Shown: positions 45,031-56,498 of the stretch, in pieces
Numbering within the stretch: position 1 is the stretch's first letter
Layout: every line of letters begins with the position of its first letter
Assembly (NCBI GenBank): GCA_947359465.1
Contig: OX375878.1
Location: 86,154,377 to 86,218,376, forward strand
DNA from: Metellina segmentata
Lineage: Eukaryota > Arthropoda > Arachnida > Araneae > Tetragnathidae
DNA: 64,000 nucleotides
Reading direction: 5' to 3'
Made by a program: the position numbers and the translations under genes
The notes under the pieces: model-generated
Seen by the model: the letters and a program-made list of their open reading frames with translations, nothing else
Database searches by the model: none
Told to the model about the DNA's origin: nothing

Positions 45031-45260
45031 AAAGTACTAATTGGCGAGAGCGTGGTAGTCTGATATACCGAGGATGTGTTGCCCTATAGAACCCACCGAG
45101 AACTGTGGGAGACGCCATCTAGGAGGACTTCGGGGAAGTTGTCCCGCATTGACATATCTTGAAGAAATCGAGATACTTCAAACAGTTGGTGTGTCCTAAT
45201 CGCTTCTGTTGGTGGAGGCGTCTCGAACCTGCACAAATTCACCCGATTTGGATATTTTTC
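45031..45260. other. GC-richer patch, possibly an old SINE
   Basis: 'ggcgagagcgtggtagtctg' followed by 'atataccgaggatgtg' looks faintly like an A-box region, but I see no B box at the right distance. Unassigned. Confidence 0.2.
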
Positions 45261-46869
45261 TGTACATACTATCTGTAAATGATTCTTAATAATGTAGTTT
45301 ACTTAAATGTATGTAATCAAATAAATGTCAATTCTGATCGAATACTTTAATTCATAATTTAGTCGCTGAATTCGTATTCGTCTTTATTCAAAATATTTGT
45401 TTGTTTGTTGCATATGTTTTGTGTTTTCTTATTTTTAGCATTTGTCCTGGTCTTCCCTCAATACATTTTTAGACGTGTCTGTAAATGTATAGTAATTAAT
45501 TAAGTTTGAAAATTTACCTTCGTCTTTATTCGAAAGTGTTGCTTTTTTAAGCGAGAAGTCTCTGTTTGAAACATGAAAACTTTTTTTCACTATCCAGTAC
45601 TTGCTTGGGGCAGTGTATGATTGCAAACGCACGTGGAATCTCTTTGAATGAATATAAGTAAATGCTATTTAAATTCTAATGCCGACTCCTGTGTGAAACA
45701 TGAGTCCCCTTACGACACCTTTTGTCCTGTATATTGGGTGGTCTGGGTCATAAAAAAAGAAAGCAAAGCGAAACTACTATTTCGGTACATACTAGATTCG
45801 AGCTCGTAACCAAGTGCTTTTGTCAACCAGTTCTTTAAGATCAACGAATTCAGTCTCTTGGTCACTGGAGGGCATAGTGAGACAAAATTTAATAATTCTC
45901 TTCGTTCTTGAATGCTTTCTAAGTACATCGTTAAAAGATCTACGGTTCTTACTTCAATGGTAAATGTCAGAGGAAAAATAAGATTTGCTCAATAAAATTA
46001 TGCTTTGCTGCTTTCCATCTAAACTTATTTTGAAAATTCTTCGCTCAGAAGATGAACTAATTAAACTGATATACTTTTTTTATAGAAATTTCAATGATGA
46101 AAAGAAAAATTTTTCAATCTCAATTTCGAAATTAAGACTACTTAATGAATAGCGTAAATGCTACATATAATGCCACTCATTGTTAATTCACTTCATAATA
46201 GACGGATTTCCAAAATAAATGCTGAATGGTTTGTTCTCTTTGTTATTCTAATAAGCCCTAAGATAAATCACACAAAATATACATACTTTCATTTGAGCGC
46301 AAGTGGAAGTGGAAAGGCATTCAACATGGCAGACTATCCAAAAGGCCGTTTAGCGACAAAAACTATAGTCGACAATTTGATGAGAAGACGGTATCCTGTT
46401 TTTGAGTTGTTTCCAGAATAGGGTAATCACATAAGAGTGTAGAGTTATTTCGTGTAGATTTAACATAGCCTAATCATAAATCAAACACATTTTAACTAAA
46501 CGATTCAATCGGTGAATAAATATCGTAAAGACCGATTTATATTGCTTATAACTGTTTGTTGCCAAACACGAATGTACAAATAGGTCAATTTTTTTGTCAC
46601 GTATTTTTATGAAATTTATCTGTACTTCGTATATTTGTATTTATTTGCATTATTTAATCTGTATTTCGAAACAGGACACTGTCACAAAAATAAAAAATTT
46701 CAAGAAAGCAGTTTAAAGTTAAAAAGTTTTTGTTATCTACTAACCCAATTACTAAAGTATTTTAAAGAGCCAGATATTTATAAATTTAAGCTGAACATAG
46801 TGTTATAGATAACTTTTTTTAATTTTTATTTCCAATGGCAAGGCAATACAATTGCGAAGACAAATACAA
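45261..46869. other. No gene recognised with confidence
   Basis: Includes several short minus frames at 45435-45928. An 87-codon plus frame at 46158-46421 ends in a Lys/Arg-rich, less AT-biased segment ('MADYPKGRLATKTIVDNLM'), discussed under findings. Confidence 0.35.
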
Positions 46870-47090
46870 ATACAATACAATACAAAGTACAGAGTTGGCC
46901 GAGGTCATTTTAGCCTTATACAAGGACAGAAGTGATGGTCACTTGTGAAGGGGCACCCAGTGGGTGGACCATCATTGTCCCTAACAAAGGACAGCACAAT
47001 TTACATCCATGCCCTAACCCCGGATTCGAACCAGGAACCTTCCGATCCAGAGGCCAACACCTTGACCACTAGACCGGTTGGTCGGCGTGT
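46870..47090 (-). repeat. tRNA-derived SINE, head A with body 2 (minus)
   Basis: On minus the head reads 'ccggtctagtggtcaaggtg' and 'ttcctggttcgaatccgggg' (A and B boxes), nearly identical to head A at 23847 and 11006. The rest is different: 'gggacaatgatggtccaccc', 'actgggtgccccttcacaag' and 'ggctaaaatgacctcggcc'. The head is therefore shared between unrelated bodies. Confidence 0.8.
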
Positions 47091-49008
47091 TATATATATA
47101 TAACTAAAAAAAGCAACAAAAAAAAGTTGTACAAGTTTTTGTAAAAACGTTTATTTTCCAAAATAATGGACATAGATATAGAAGCGTATCTGAATTCTGA
47201 ATTGGAAATACGTAACCTGAGAGGGTAATAGAGAGAATAGGAAATGAAATTCCGAAACGAAAATGTCGAGATATTCCCTAGAAAATAAACGAGATTATTC
47301 CTTTCTCTTCCCGAGCAATACTTACATTTATCGTAGGCATTTTACCAAGGCAAGCTTTTAGATCAACACTATAATTTCAAGACTGGTGCTAGGATGCAGC
47401 TGAAGAAAACACAAGGCATCTGCTAGTTTGTCATAACATGTTTCTCCTCTATTCTTAACACCCTCCTTCCCTGTTTTGTTTTTAACTTCTTCATAAAATG
47501 GGCGCAGATGCAGAAATATTCCCCACACGTTTCCCACAAGGGATTTTTTAAAACGTGCCCAAACTATTGATCTAACCACCACGATGCTTTTCCGCACTTT
47601 TGCTTTAGCCGGGTAATTTACCCTATTCTCTGTATTTCCAAAGTTTCGAGGCTTTAATGGGAATTTGGAAAGTCTTGTTTGCCGTGAGTTTTGGCTTTGT
47701 TTCCTGAACGCAAGTATCTAATATAGAGAAAATATTTCCTTCGTGTTCCTAATATTTGGTAAAATTGATCGTTAATTAGTTGGGAAAAATCAAGCAGTCG
47801 TCACTTTATTCGCATAAAATGCCGAATTATATATATGAATCCGACAATTTTCTTTGCATCCGTGTTTAGGCTCTGATTTTTGAATACAATATAATTGAGA
47901 AAACATTTCCTCGGTGTTTCAATATCTGATTGAATTGATCATTAATTGGAGGATCAAGCAATCGTCCTTTATTTACATATGACGGGAAATTATACAAATA
48001 CGGGGTAATTTCAACAGATTTCATTACAGTTATGTTTAAGCCTTGCTTTCTGAGCAAAATATTTACCGTTGAAATGAGTTATTGATGAGTTATGAACTGT
48101 GTGTTATGAACACAAATATCTACTTTGAAAGGGTATATTTCCGTTTTTCCTGAAATCTTTGATCTCTAATTGATAATTAATTATATTAGAATATTAACAT
48201 AACTAGCTCCTTTATTTGTAAGAAAAATAAAATTATTTAAATACTTAGCGTGAAAATATGGAAAAGATTTTTTGCCGTTAATTGTACGTTTCGTTTACAG
48301 AATACAGTTATCTAAACTCAAGTAATGTTGCTCGTTGTTTTTGAACTAATACATGCAGAACATAGTTGATATTTCTACTTAGGTTACATTTCTGCTATTT
48401 ATTTAAGACATTATCTTTTCACTATATCAGGCATAAAATGCTGTTGGCAATTTCGATAATAATCAATTAAAGTTCATACATATAACAGAATTAAAATGTT
48501 CACTTGCAAGTTTAGACTTTAAGGAATCAAAGTAGAAGCCATACAAGCTCTTAAATTTAGTTTAAAATAGCGTAAAGCCTTATCTGTTTCGTACTCTTAT
48601 GTTTGATACCAATTTTCTTTGGAAAAATTATGCGTTTATATAGATTTTGTGAACATAGATGCTTTCTTTTATAACTATCTGATACTAAAATAAGAAACTT
48701 ATTAATCAACCTAAATATCAGGAATTCTAGACAAAGGTACCTGTCTGGTTTCCATTTTGAGATAAAAAAATATATACTGCTTTCTTTATCTTTTAAGTTC
48801 TTATCAATATAAACTTGTAAAATTGTGAATGCTCGAAGTAATACAAATGACCTCTGTAACGGAAGATATGTACACAGGCGTCTTTCAAAATACAAGAGCT
48901 TAATTTCGGCGCGCGCGGCGCAGTATGAAACATTTAAATTTTCCTTGCTAAATATAAATTTTCTTTATGAAAACTATTACTTTTTATGCAGGAAGATTAA
49001 TTTCTATA
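47091..49008. other. No gene recognised
   Basis: AT-rich. The 112-codon minus frame at 48557-48895 and 79-codon minus frame at 47358-47597 have no recognisable domain and are compatible with chance. Confidence 0.4.
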
Positions 49009-49203
49009 TAACTAGCAGAATTATCCGGCGTTGCTCGGGTTGAATAAATGAAATGTTGATCGGAAAGTGATCTGACTAATCACTTATCTTTCATGAAAAG
49101 AACGCAATCAGCATTCAAGTGGATGTAAAATAATTTTTTTGACATTGTTTTAACTATTTTATAGGTTAAAATTTACTTTGAACGCAAATATGTATACACG
49201 ATA

Positions 49204-49911
49204 CACAGTCCAGTCACATTAATGTGACCACCAGTCAAAAGCCAGAATAACCACCTTTGGCAGAGCGGACGGCTGCGAGACGTGCAGGAAGAGAGTGAAT
49301 TAGGTTTCAGCACTCAGTGAATGCCAGGAAAACATTCCCCAAACCATAATGCTCCCTCCTCCAGCCTGGATCCTTCCAGTAATTTTTGCAGGGTGTTTGA
49401 TTTCAGACGTTTCACGCCGTATACGCCAACGTCCACCTGTCCGATGGAGCATAAAACGTGATTCATCGGAAAAAGCCACCTGTCGCCACTCTGTGGACGT
49501 CCAGTTGCGGTACTGGCGTGCAAATTCCAGCCATCGTCACCGATGAACAGCAGTCAGCATAGGTGCATTCACCAGGCGTCTGCTGCGGAGGTCCATGCGC
49601 AGCAACGTTCGCTGAACCGTTGTTGAGGACACACTCTTGGTAGCCCCACGGCGGCACGCGAACAGTTCACAAAATTAGCCGTTTCCGAAATGCTTCCACC
49701 CTTGGCCCGAAAGCCAATAATCATGCCCTTTTGGACGTCGGATAAATCGCTACGTTTCTGCATTACGCCAACGATTGAAATGCTTTCCGATACCCTAGGA
49801 CATCCTTTATATACACTCCACTGCAATGTGCTGCCACCTGCCTTTTGTGATTGGTTATTTCACGTTGATGTCGAAAGTAGTTGTTGGTCACATTAATGTG
49901 ACTTGTTTGTG
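49204..49911 (-). mobile_element. Tc1-like transposon, internally deleted
   Basis: 708 bp flanked by TA on both sides. The ends are inverted: left 'cacagtccagtcacattaat', and right, reverse-complemented, 'cacaaacaagtcacattaat', both continuing 'gtgacca'. The 'cacattaatgtg' core is itself a palindrome. Confidence 0.88.
49260..49763 (-). pseudogene. Tc1-like transposase, deletion remnant
   Basis: From the ATG at 49763 the frame reads 'MQKRSDLSDVQKGMIIGFRA' and 'GGSISETANFVNCSRAAV', the N-terminal helix-turn-helix. A jump then leads into a mid-domain piece ('RVCPQQRFSERC'), and in another frame to a 'WTSTEWRQVAFSDESRF'-like first-Asp block at about 49500-49450. The second Asp and the Glu blocks are absent. 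It is a dead gene carried by a potentially mobilisable deletion derivative. Confidence 0.8.
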
Positions 49912-50490
49912 TATATTCATCAATACACCCCATTTCATATTCATCGTACTTCTGCTGTAAGACAAATTACAAAGGTTTTTTTCGAAGGTGACTAGTACAG
50001 AAGTCAATTTTACGTTATGGAGTGATTGCGAATATCCCTCTATGTTCATTTTCAGTAAAAATGGCATAATTTCGGTGTATAGTTTTCCTATCAATATTTT
50101 TTACTTGAGGCAGTCTTGCACGTGGTAAGAAATGGTTTCGAATTACATCATCAATATGAAAGGATGTTAAATTAAATTGTTTCGGTATTCGTGACTAATT
50201 TAGTTTGAAACACACACACAAGCACATTTTTCTTGAAAATTCCATTCAGAGGCATGGGAACAATGGAGCTTGAGTTATAAATAAATGTCATCAGTGTAAG
50301 CAAATTAAACTCGCTTGATTACAATCGAGATTTTACAGCGCTTTTACAAAAAGAAAATCACTGCTTTCAACGAATGATTCAGATGTATCTAAGGTGTGTA
50401 ACAACAGCTTCAATATGTATAGCAAGCAACATCGTCTTTGTCGCTTAAGACAGAAAATTCATTTTCAAAATTACAAACTGTGATATTATT

Positions 50491-50713
50491 CCAAGATGAA
50501 AAAAAGTATTGTTTAAAATTCCCTTTTGGGGGGTCCAATAGACATTCAGTTTTAAATCAAACCCATGTGGTACTTTTTTAAATTCAGAGTTTTTAAAGGT
50601 AAACCACGTACCTATTTAGAATGATAGATGTAGTTACTTGACTATGTGAGGTGCAGCTTTCAATTATAACTATGAAACGTGAAAATCTAATGTAAGTTTA
50701 ATTGATTTCAATC
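50491..50713. other. No gene recognised
   Basis: Short spacer between repeats. Confidence 0.4.
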
Positions 50714-50721
50714 GTCTAGAC

Positions 50722-51784
50722 CAGTGGTCCCCAACCCCCGGGCCGCGGACCGGTACCGGTCCATGGATCAAATGGTACCGGGCCGCCGAAGGAACATTAA
50801 ATTATTTTCATTTTATTTACTATGGTGTATTTCTCGGGTTTGTGCGGTTAGTATCTATGAAATGACCACTCAAATTAGGAGGTGGTAAATAAGAACTTGA
50901 GATTTGTTACTAGAGCTTCAATTATGATATCTGAATTCTGTATGTCTCTATTTTCCAATTGTGACAACTGTTGTGACAACTGTTTTCAAGTTGGCAGACA
51001 AAGTAGCTGCATTTATAACCAAACCTAAGTTGTGGGGACGGAGAGTGAACATTTAGACATATTTCAGACATTAGTGGGTATTTTAGGCGAGACTGAATCT
51101 AAACATTCATTCTCTCAGTTAGTGCACGATCACCTGTCTTTGCTTTTAAAAGAGTTCGAGCGCTACTTCCCAACCACAAAAGACCCACGAACTAGTAAGG
51201 AATGAATCCGCGACCCATTTATCAACAAATCAGGCGAATCTAGCATGTCTGTGCAAGAAGATCAACTGCTGGAGATTACAAATGAAGGCTGCCTTAAAAC
51301 TACGTTCGAGACAACAACTTTGCCGGTGTTCTGGATTAAAGTCATGGCGGAATACTCTGAGATTACCACCACAGCACTTAAATCCCTATTGCCATTTCCG
51401 ACAACCTATCTGTGTGAAGCGGGGTTTTCTGCAGTGACAGTAACCAAAACAAAACAACGGAATAAACTGGACCTAAGCAACACACTTCGTGTGTCATTGT
51501 CTCCTATTATCCCCAGATGAAACCATTTCGTAGCAAAGAAACAAGCTCAGGGTTCTCATTGATTTAGCGTTATAGTGAGTTAAAATGTTAAATCACTTTA
51601 TATTCATTTTTTGGTGTAACTGTATTTTATTTTGAAGGCATGTTTAAATACAATTAAATTAAAATTATTAAATCAAAACAATCTAAAATATAAACAATCA
51701 ACGTTTCCCCCCCCCCCAGCGGGCCGCGTTAAAATTATCAAACGTTGATCCGGTCCGCGGCGATAAAAAGGTTGGGGAGCACTG
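50722..51784 (+). mobile_element. hAT transposon, deleted, 8-bp palindromic TSD
   Basis: Inverted ends 'cagtggtccccaacc' (50722-50736) and, reverse-complemented from 51784, 'cagtgctccccaacc' (one mismatch). They are followed by a GC-rich subterminal 'gggccgcggaccgg' on the left and its inverse on the right. The flanking TSD is perfect, 'gtctagac' at 50714-50721 and 51785-51792, and fits the nTnnnnAn preference of Ac-type hATs. This TIR style is shared with the Charlie/SPIN/OC1 group, known from vertebrates and invertebrates and often linked to horizontal transfer. At 1,063 bp it lacks the N-terminal two thirds of the transposase. Confidence 0.93.
50992..51562 (+). pseudogene. hAT transposase, C-terminal third with 2 TGA
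   Basis: The frame around 51055-51562 reads 'SQLVHDHLSLLLKEFERYF', 'PTTKDPRTSKE', a TGA (51203-51205), then 'IRDPFINKSGESSMSV', 'FWIKVMAEYSEI', 'LPFPTTYLCEAGFSAV', 'LRVSLSPIIPR', a second TGA (51518-51520) and 'NHFVAKKQAQGSH' to the final stop at 51560. The LPF..T..CE.GFS block is the hAT dimerisation region (hATC). Both internal TGA codons stand where relatives normally have Trp. A frame slip near 51053 links to 'LADKVAAFITKPKLWGRR' upstream. Dead copy of a ZBED5/SCAND3-like transposase. Confidence 0.88.
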
Positions 51785-51792
51785 GTCTAGAC

Positions 51793-53273
51793 AATGGAAA
51801 GCTGTTTAAAAATTTGAAATATATCTGAGCTACAAATATAGAATAGTATATTATGAATACCCGTTTTGTTTTAACGTAGCTAATCTTATTTTAAAAGGAT
51901 TTTTGTAACTTTATTGGTCATTTTAACATAAAAAATTATACTCTTTACTTAAAAATGTTTCGTTTTGTACAGTTTATTTATTTTTATAAAACAGAAATCC
52001 ATAAAATCATTGCGTATTCAAACAAAGATTTAGAGAAAGGTGGTCGAAATATACATATACCACCAAGAAATTACCCATGTCTAGTGATATTACGCAGAAA
52101 ATAAATTATTTGTTAAAATTTAACTCTAAAATAATATATCTGCAATATTTAAATTTACTGAACACATAAATACAAACGGAAACAAAATTGCGTTCATTTT
52201 AAAATAAAGGGTTACACACTTTACTTAAAAAGCTTGTTAAGCTTATTTTATATTTATTTTTAAGAGACAGAAATCTATAAATCCTTACCTATTCAATCAA
52301 ATATTGAAGGGAAATTGGTCTAAATACACATATACTGCCTAGTACTACTAGAACGTAGTGCAAGAATCCATGTCTGATATTTTGCAGGAAATAAGTAAAT
52401 CACTAAAATTTAACTCCTAAATAATATATATCTACCATAGGTACCGGGCATAATATACCGGAACATAAATACAAATAGAAACGAAAGTTCAATTCTTATA
52501 AATAAGCTGAATTCTGAAAACAATATCTATGCAGACGTGTCGAATTTCGATTTCGTAAATATATCCTGAAATACAGCAGATCGATAAAAGACTTAAGAAC
52601 AATATTGATAAAGGCAATAATGATTTACAAAAGTAACACATATTTATAATGCTTGGAAATCCCAAAATGTGACCGCGACATCACGCTGTCAACTCAAATA
52701 TACAAACACAGAATTCTAAATCAAATTTAAAAAATTAAACATTAGTTCTGACGTTACCAGATACCGAGTAGCAAAATTACACTTTTATTATTAATGAGTT
52801 TTTTCTGTGGGCTTTTCGTGTTCCATTACAAAATGTTAGTGACGCATAAAAAATTAAATATTTTAAAAATTTCTTTCTTCATCAATCAAATATTAATAAT
52901 TTATTTACATCATGGGAAGAAATAAAAAGTAAGTTCAAGCATAAATATTATAATTTAATTTGTTTTGGAAAAAAAATTGTAAAAATTCTATTTTGTACTT
53001 TTATAATTCATTATAAACTAATCCCGTTCAAAGTAACTAACTTTTTTTCTAATACAAATACGTAGAGTAAAAAATATAATGAAAGCAATCTGTATGTTTC
53101 TATGAAACTAATATGCATTACATAAAAACCTTTAAAACAGTCAATTTAAATTGTGTCAGACACTGGATTTTGCCACTTCGGTTTACCATATTCGTCTATT
53201 AATTCAAAATACACCATTTTTCAGTCTTGCCTATCTTGCGCTAATCTGATCCTAGCAGAATCGGCAGTTCGTA
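51793..53273. other. AT-rich DNA, no gene recognised
   Basis: No supported feature. Confidence 0.4.
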
Positions 53274-53468
53274 ATGGGTTTCCCGCTAAAGAATAACATT
53301 TTCCTTTGTACGCATGCGTTAGTGTCTTTTCTCGTAATTACTCTTTCGTTGATCCTGTCTTTTTCTTCTTGCAGAGGTAATGTTCCAAACCAAACAAAGC
53401 TTTACTCTAATAACCCCGAAGCAGGACGTTGGTTTTTCTCCTTTCAGATCGATGAAGAATATGTTTAG
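53274..53468 (+). CDS. Candidate small secreted peptide (uncertain)
   Basis: A 64-codon frame: a short polar start ('MGFPLKNNIF'), then a hydrophobic stretch ('THALVSFLVITLSLILSFSS') that looks like a signal peptide ending at Ser-Ser-Cys. A polar mature part follows ('RGNVPNQTKLYSNNPEAGRW' and 'FFSFQIDEEYV') with an N-glycosylation-like NQT. The surrounding patch is less AT-rich than its neighbours. The hydrophobic part is encoded by a T-rich run ending in 'tttttcttcttgcag', which would also be a perfect intron 3' end. So the same bases could mark an exon starting at about 53374 instead. No homologue is recognised. Confidence 0.25.
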   Translation: MGFPLKNNIFLCTHALVSFLVITLSLILSFSSCRGNVPNQTKLYSNNPEAGRWFFSFQIDEEYV

Positions 53469-53785
53469 TCCTGTTGGAAGTTTTCTGTTTGATTAACGCT
53501 TCTCCAGAGACTTGGGAACTTTTTTACAAACTTCGGAGACCAGTGTTTCATTAGAGGATCTTCACGATTCGATGAAGACTTCGTTGTGGCCTTTAAAAAA
53601 ATATCGATTATAGTATTAACAAACTTAGAAAGATTAAAATATTTTCAGTTTTATATTTCAGTTAATTTTTTGAGGCAGTCTTAATTTTTAATCAAGGTAC
53701 GTGACTTTTATACCTTGATGTCGAATTGCGTGACTTTTAAATGTACTCGGGGAAAGTTATGTCTTTATTTGGCTGCTAGTTGAAT
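53469..53785. other. No gene recognised
   Basis: No supported feature. Confidence 0.35.
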
Positions 53786-53815
53786 TAAACGCCACACTGG
53801 AGCAACACAACGGGA
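53786..53815 (-). repeat. SINE 3' tail scrap (minus)
   Basis: 'aaacgccacactggagcaac' and 'acaacggg' match the inverted SINE 3' end seen at 10700 and 35365. Only about 30 bp remain. Confidence 0.6.
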
Positions 53816-55746
53816 AAAGTTAGGATTTAGTTTATATAAAAACGTAGCATTAATTAGGACTCGGAAAATGAAATCTAACGATTTTTCGTTGTAGTGTTCA
53901 ATTTTACGTTATTCGTTACGTTCTTTATTTGATTATTTTTTGGTAAAGAAGAACTAATATCAGACATACAATGACAGTGAATTAAAATAGATAAGGGATT
54001 GGACAAGAAAGTACCGCATTTTGGCTACGAATAAAGAAAGATTCCCTTAGTTGAACTTAGCTTTAGAAAGCTCATTTTTTAATAATTAAAGGTAATTTTA
54101 ATTTTTAATTACCGTTCATTATACCTTACTTGTGTGAAAGGGGTTTGTTCTTTGTAACAGTTATTAAAAAATTATTGATCCTGACCAGTCATTTTACGGT
54201 CACACTGCTGACATAAGGTTTACTAGAATTCTTATAGTCATGGATACACTTAAAATGGTAGATACACTTGAACATCCATTCTTATCTACCTCCGACATGC
54301 TATGAATCATCTCACGAGCTCCAACTATTCAACCGCGTTGAAAATCGATAAGATCGTGATAATTTGCCCACAAGATACTTTGATGCTTTCTGAAACGCAT
54401 TTTATTTTACGTAAATACACCGTCTACCCTTAATCTTTATGCATCCAAATAACTATGCAACATCCTGTTTCAACAATTGAGAGTATGCAGAGATAAAACA
54501 TGATTTATGTTTGACTCATTACAAACATATCTAAACAACCGAGATAAAACCGAGATTCATTATTCATATTCATCAATAATATTACTAAACAATATTTTCC
54601 TATTAAAACAGAAATACATATATTTTAAATAAATAAAAATATAAAATATTTACCAAGTGTGTACGAAAAAAAATAGTTTTACCAACAAAATTTTTCTCAG
54701 AATAATATGTTTTTGAATTCTAAATCTCATTTAGGATGAATTTTTAAAATAAAGATGAAAGTAAAATTTTCTTCCATAAAATAATTAAATCTAATGTTTC
54801 GCTTTAGGTTTACTTGAAATAATGATGTTTTCTTCCGAGTGTGTAACTTTTTTCTATGGTCTATTTTCGCATATATTTAATTTGTAAAATGCATCATTTC
54901 GATAACTTTTTCTTCTCTCAGGGAATCAGCAATTACATTTACAAAATAGCAAAAGAAAATCAAAGATAACAGAATACACACTTTATAAAATATAATCGGG
55001 TTGATAAACAATAACATATGTTTTATCTAATTTAATTTCAGGTGTTCATGAGGAATAAGTTCAAGTTCTCTCACAAGAGGTTCTCTTACGGTTCGGTTTA
55101 ATGAATGGAAAACATAATTCTAATGCATTTTTGTCAATTTACTTTTAAAGATATTTAGACTATCTTTTCTGAAATAAAAAATTTTAGTAAAGGAAATTAT
55201 TAAAGCTAATTTAAACAAAAATATAAGAATAAGAGGTTTATATAGTGGCATTAATTACAAAAGTTTGAATAGAATTTTTAAGCCACGGCCTTCGTTTCAA
55301 ACGAGGCAAAATATTCTCTTTCGGGATAGAAAAGAAGTGTTTTAATTTTAAACATTTATGAACCTCAATACAGCTGTTATCTTATTCAACGCTTTAGAAA
55401 AGATCCACAAAACAAGACTGTTAACACACGCACAAAGCTTAAAGTTTAGAACTAAATTATTTTAAAAGCCTTTCTTCTTTTTCAAGAAGACAAGAAAATG
55501 GAATATACCACGCTGAGGCGTCATTAACCCGAATTAAAACTTTCCTAAGTACAAGAACACACGCAAATTGTATGTAAAATGAAACAGCTGTGATTAAAAA
55601 GCAAAACTGAAGTAAAAATTCATAAAACCACGAAATAGGTCAGCCAAGTAAATGAGGCAAGTAGTGAACCGCCTTTAAATTGTTAATACTTTGCTGGGAA
55701 AATATAGGTGAAGAAACTTTGACGTAGGAAAATACTCACATAAATT
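53816..55746. other. Long AT-rich stretch, no gene
   Basis: 1.9 kb without a frame or repeat that I can support. Confidence 0.45.
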
Positions 55747-55847
55747 AAGTAGACCAGGGGTCGGCAACTTACTTTGGAAAGGGTCAGGTAGTAAAAATGT
55801 TTGGCTTGGCTGACCAGGTAGCAAACTCGAAGATAAATAGGTAATTA

Positions 55848-56498
55848 CTAGGGGGCCCGCCCCCTGCTCGCTAACGCTCGCCAACCCCCGGAGGATTGTT
55901 TCGCAGTCCTCATTGGTTCGCTGCGCGAACTTATGCTCGCTTCGCTCGCCTCAATGAAGACACGTGTCCTAGCAGAAGAGATTGTTTACAAAATATGATG
56001 TTCCAAAAAAAATGTTTTTCAAATCTAAATTTGCTGTTTTACAGAAAATATATACAGTACCTCTGATATCAGAATTCAAATGAAAACTTCGAGTAAATTT
56101 TGACTCGAAATGTGAGCGTTGCTTTGTAAATTGAAAACCCAGCATGTTGTTTGTGTGTACATTTCCCCAGCACTCGAACGACTGACACTTTTTCATAGCG
56201 TTTGTTGCCGAAAGTTGTAGTGCAAGCGTCTTGTTGAACTATAATTGTTGGCCCTGAAAAGGACCGTTTTTTAAATGGTCCTGAAAAGATCCTACGCTTT
56301 CTTTGATTTCTATTAAAAACTAACTGCAAAAGTCGAACTAAATTCCTTTTTTTTTTCAATAAAATTTCATCCGATAACGCTATAAATTCAATTGGTGCAC
56401 GAGACTTTGTGGTAAACAAACAATAGTACAGTGTTGCCAAAACGCGATAAGAAATAACGTCTTTTTTGCGCGCCACGTAAGAGAATTATATATATAGA
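55848..56498 (-). mobile_element. Non-autonomous Helitron
   Basis: Reading minus, the element begins 'tctatatatataattctc' directly after an A (56499) and ends 'gggggcgggccccctag' directly before a T (55847). That is the Helitron signature: TC start, CTRR (CTAG) end preceded by a GC-rich hairpin (ggggg-cggg-ccccc), and A/T host junctions without TSD. The 3' region is rich in 'gcgagcg'-type motifs. It has no Rep/helicase. The 135-codon frame at 56069-56476 has no known domain and is probably not coding. It interrupts the older hAT element. Confidence 0.88.

Larger units (their letters stand above)
49009..50490 (+). repeat. Unclassified repeat family U, copy 3, Tc1-split
   Basis: It opens with 'ctagcagaattatccggcgt' and 'tgctcgggttgaataaatga'. 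A Tc1 element (49204-49911) interrupts it, and it resumes with 'cttctgctgtaagacaaatt' (49950), comparable to 'ccctgctgtataacaaaact' in copy 2. It continues to about 50490. Confidence 0.65.

Noticed and set aside
48557..48895. 112-codon minus frame
   Set aside because: AT-driven composition, no domain, no splice context.
56069..56476. 135-codon minus frame inside the Helitron
   Set aside because: No known domain, Lys/Arg/Phe-rich by composition, inside a non-autonomous element with no Rep or helicase. Probably chance.
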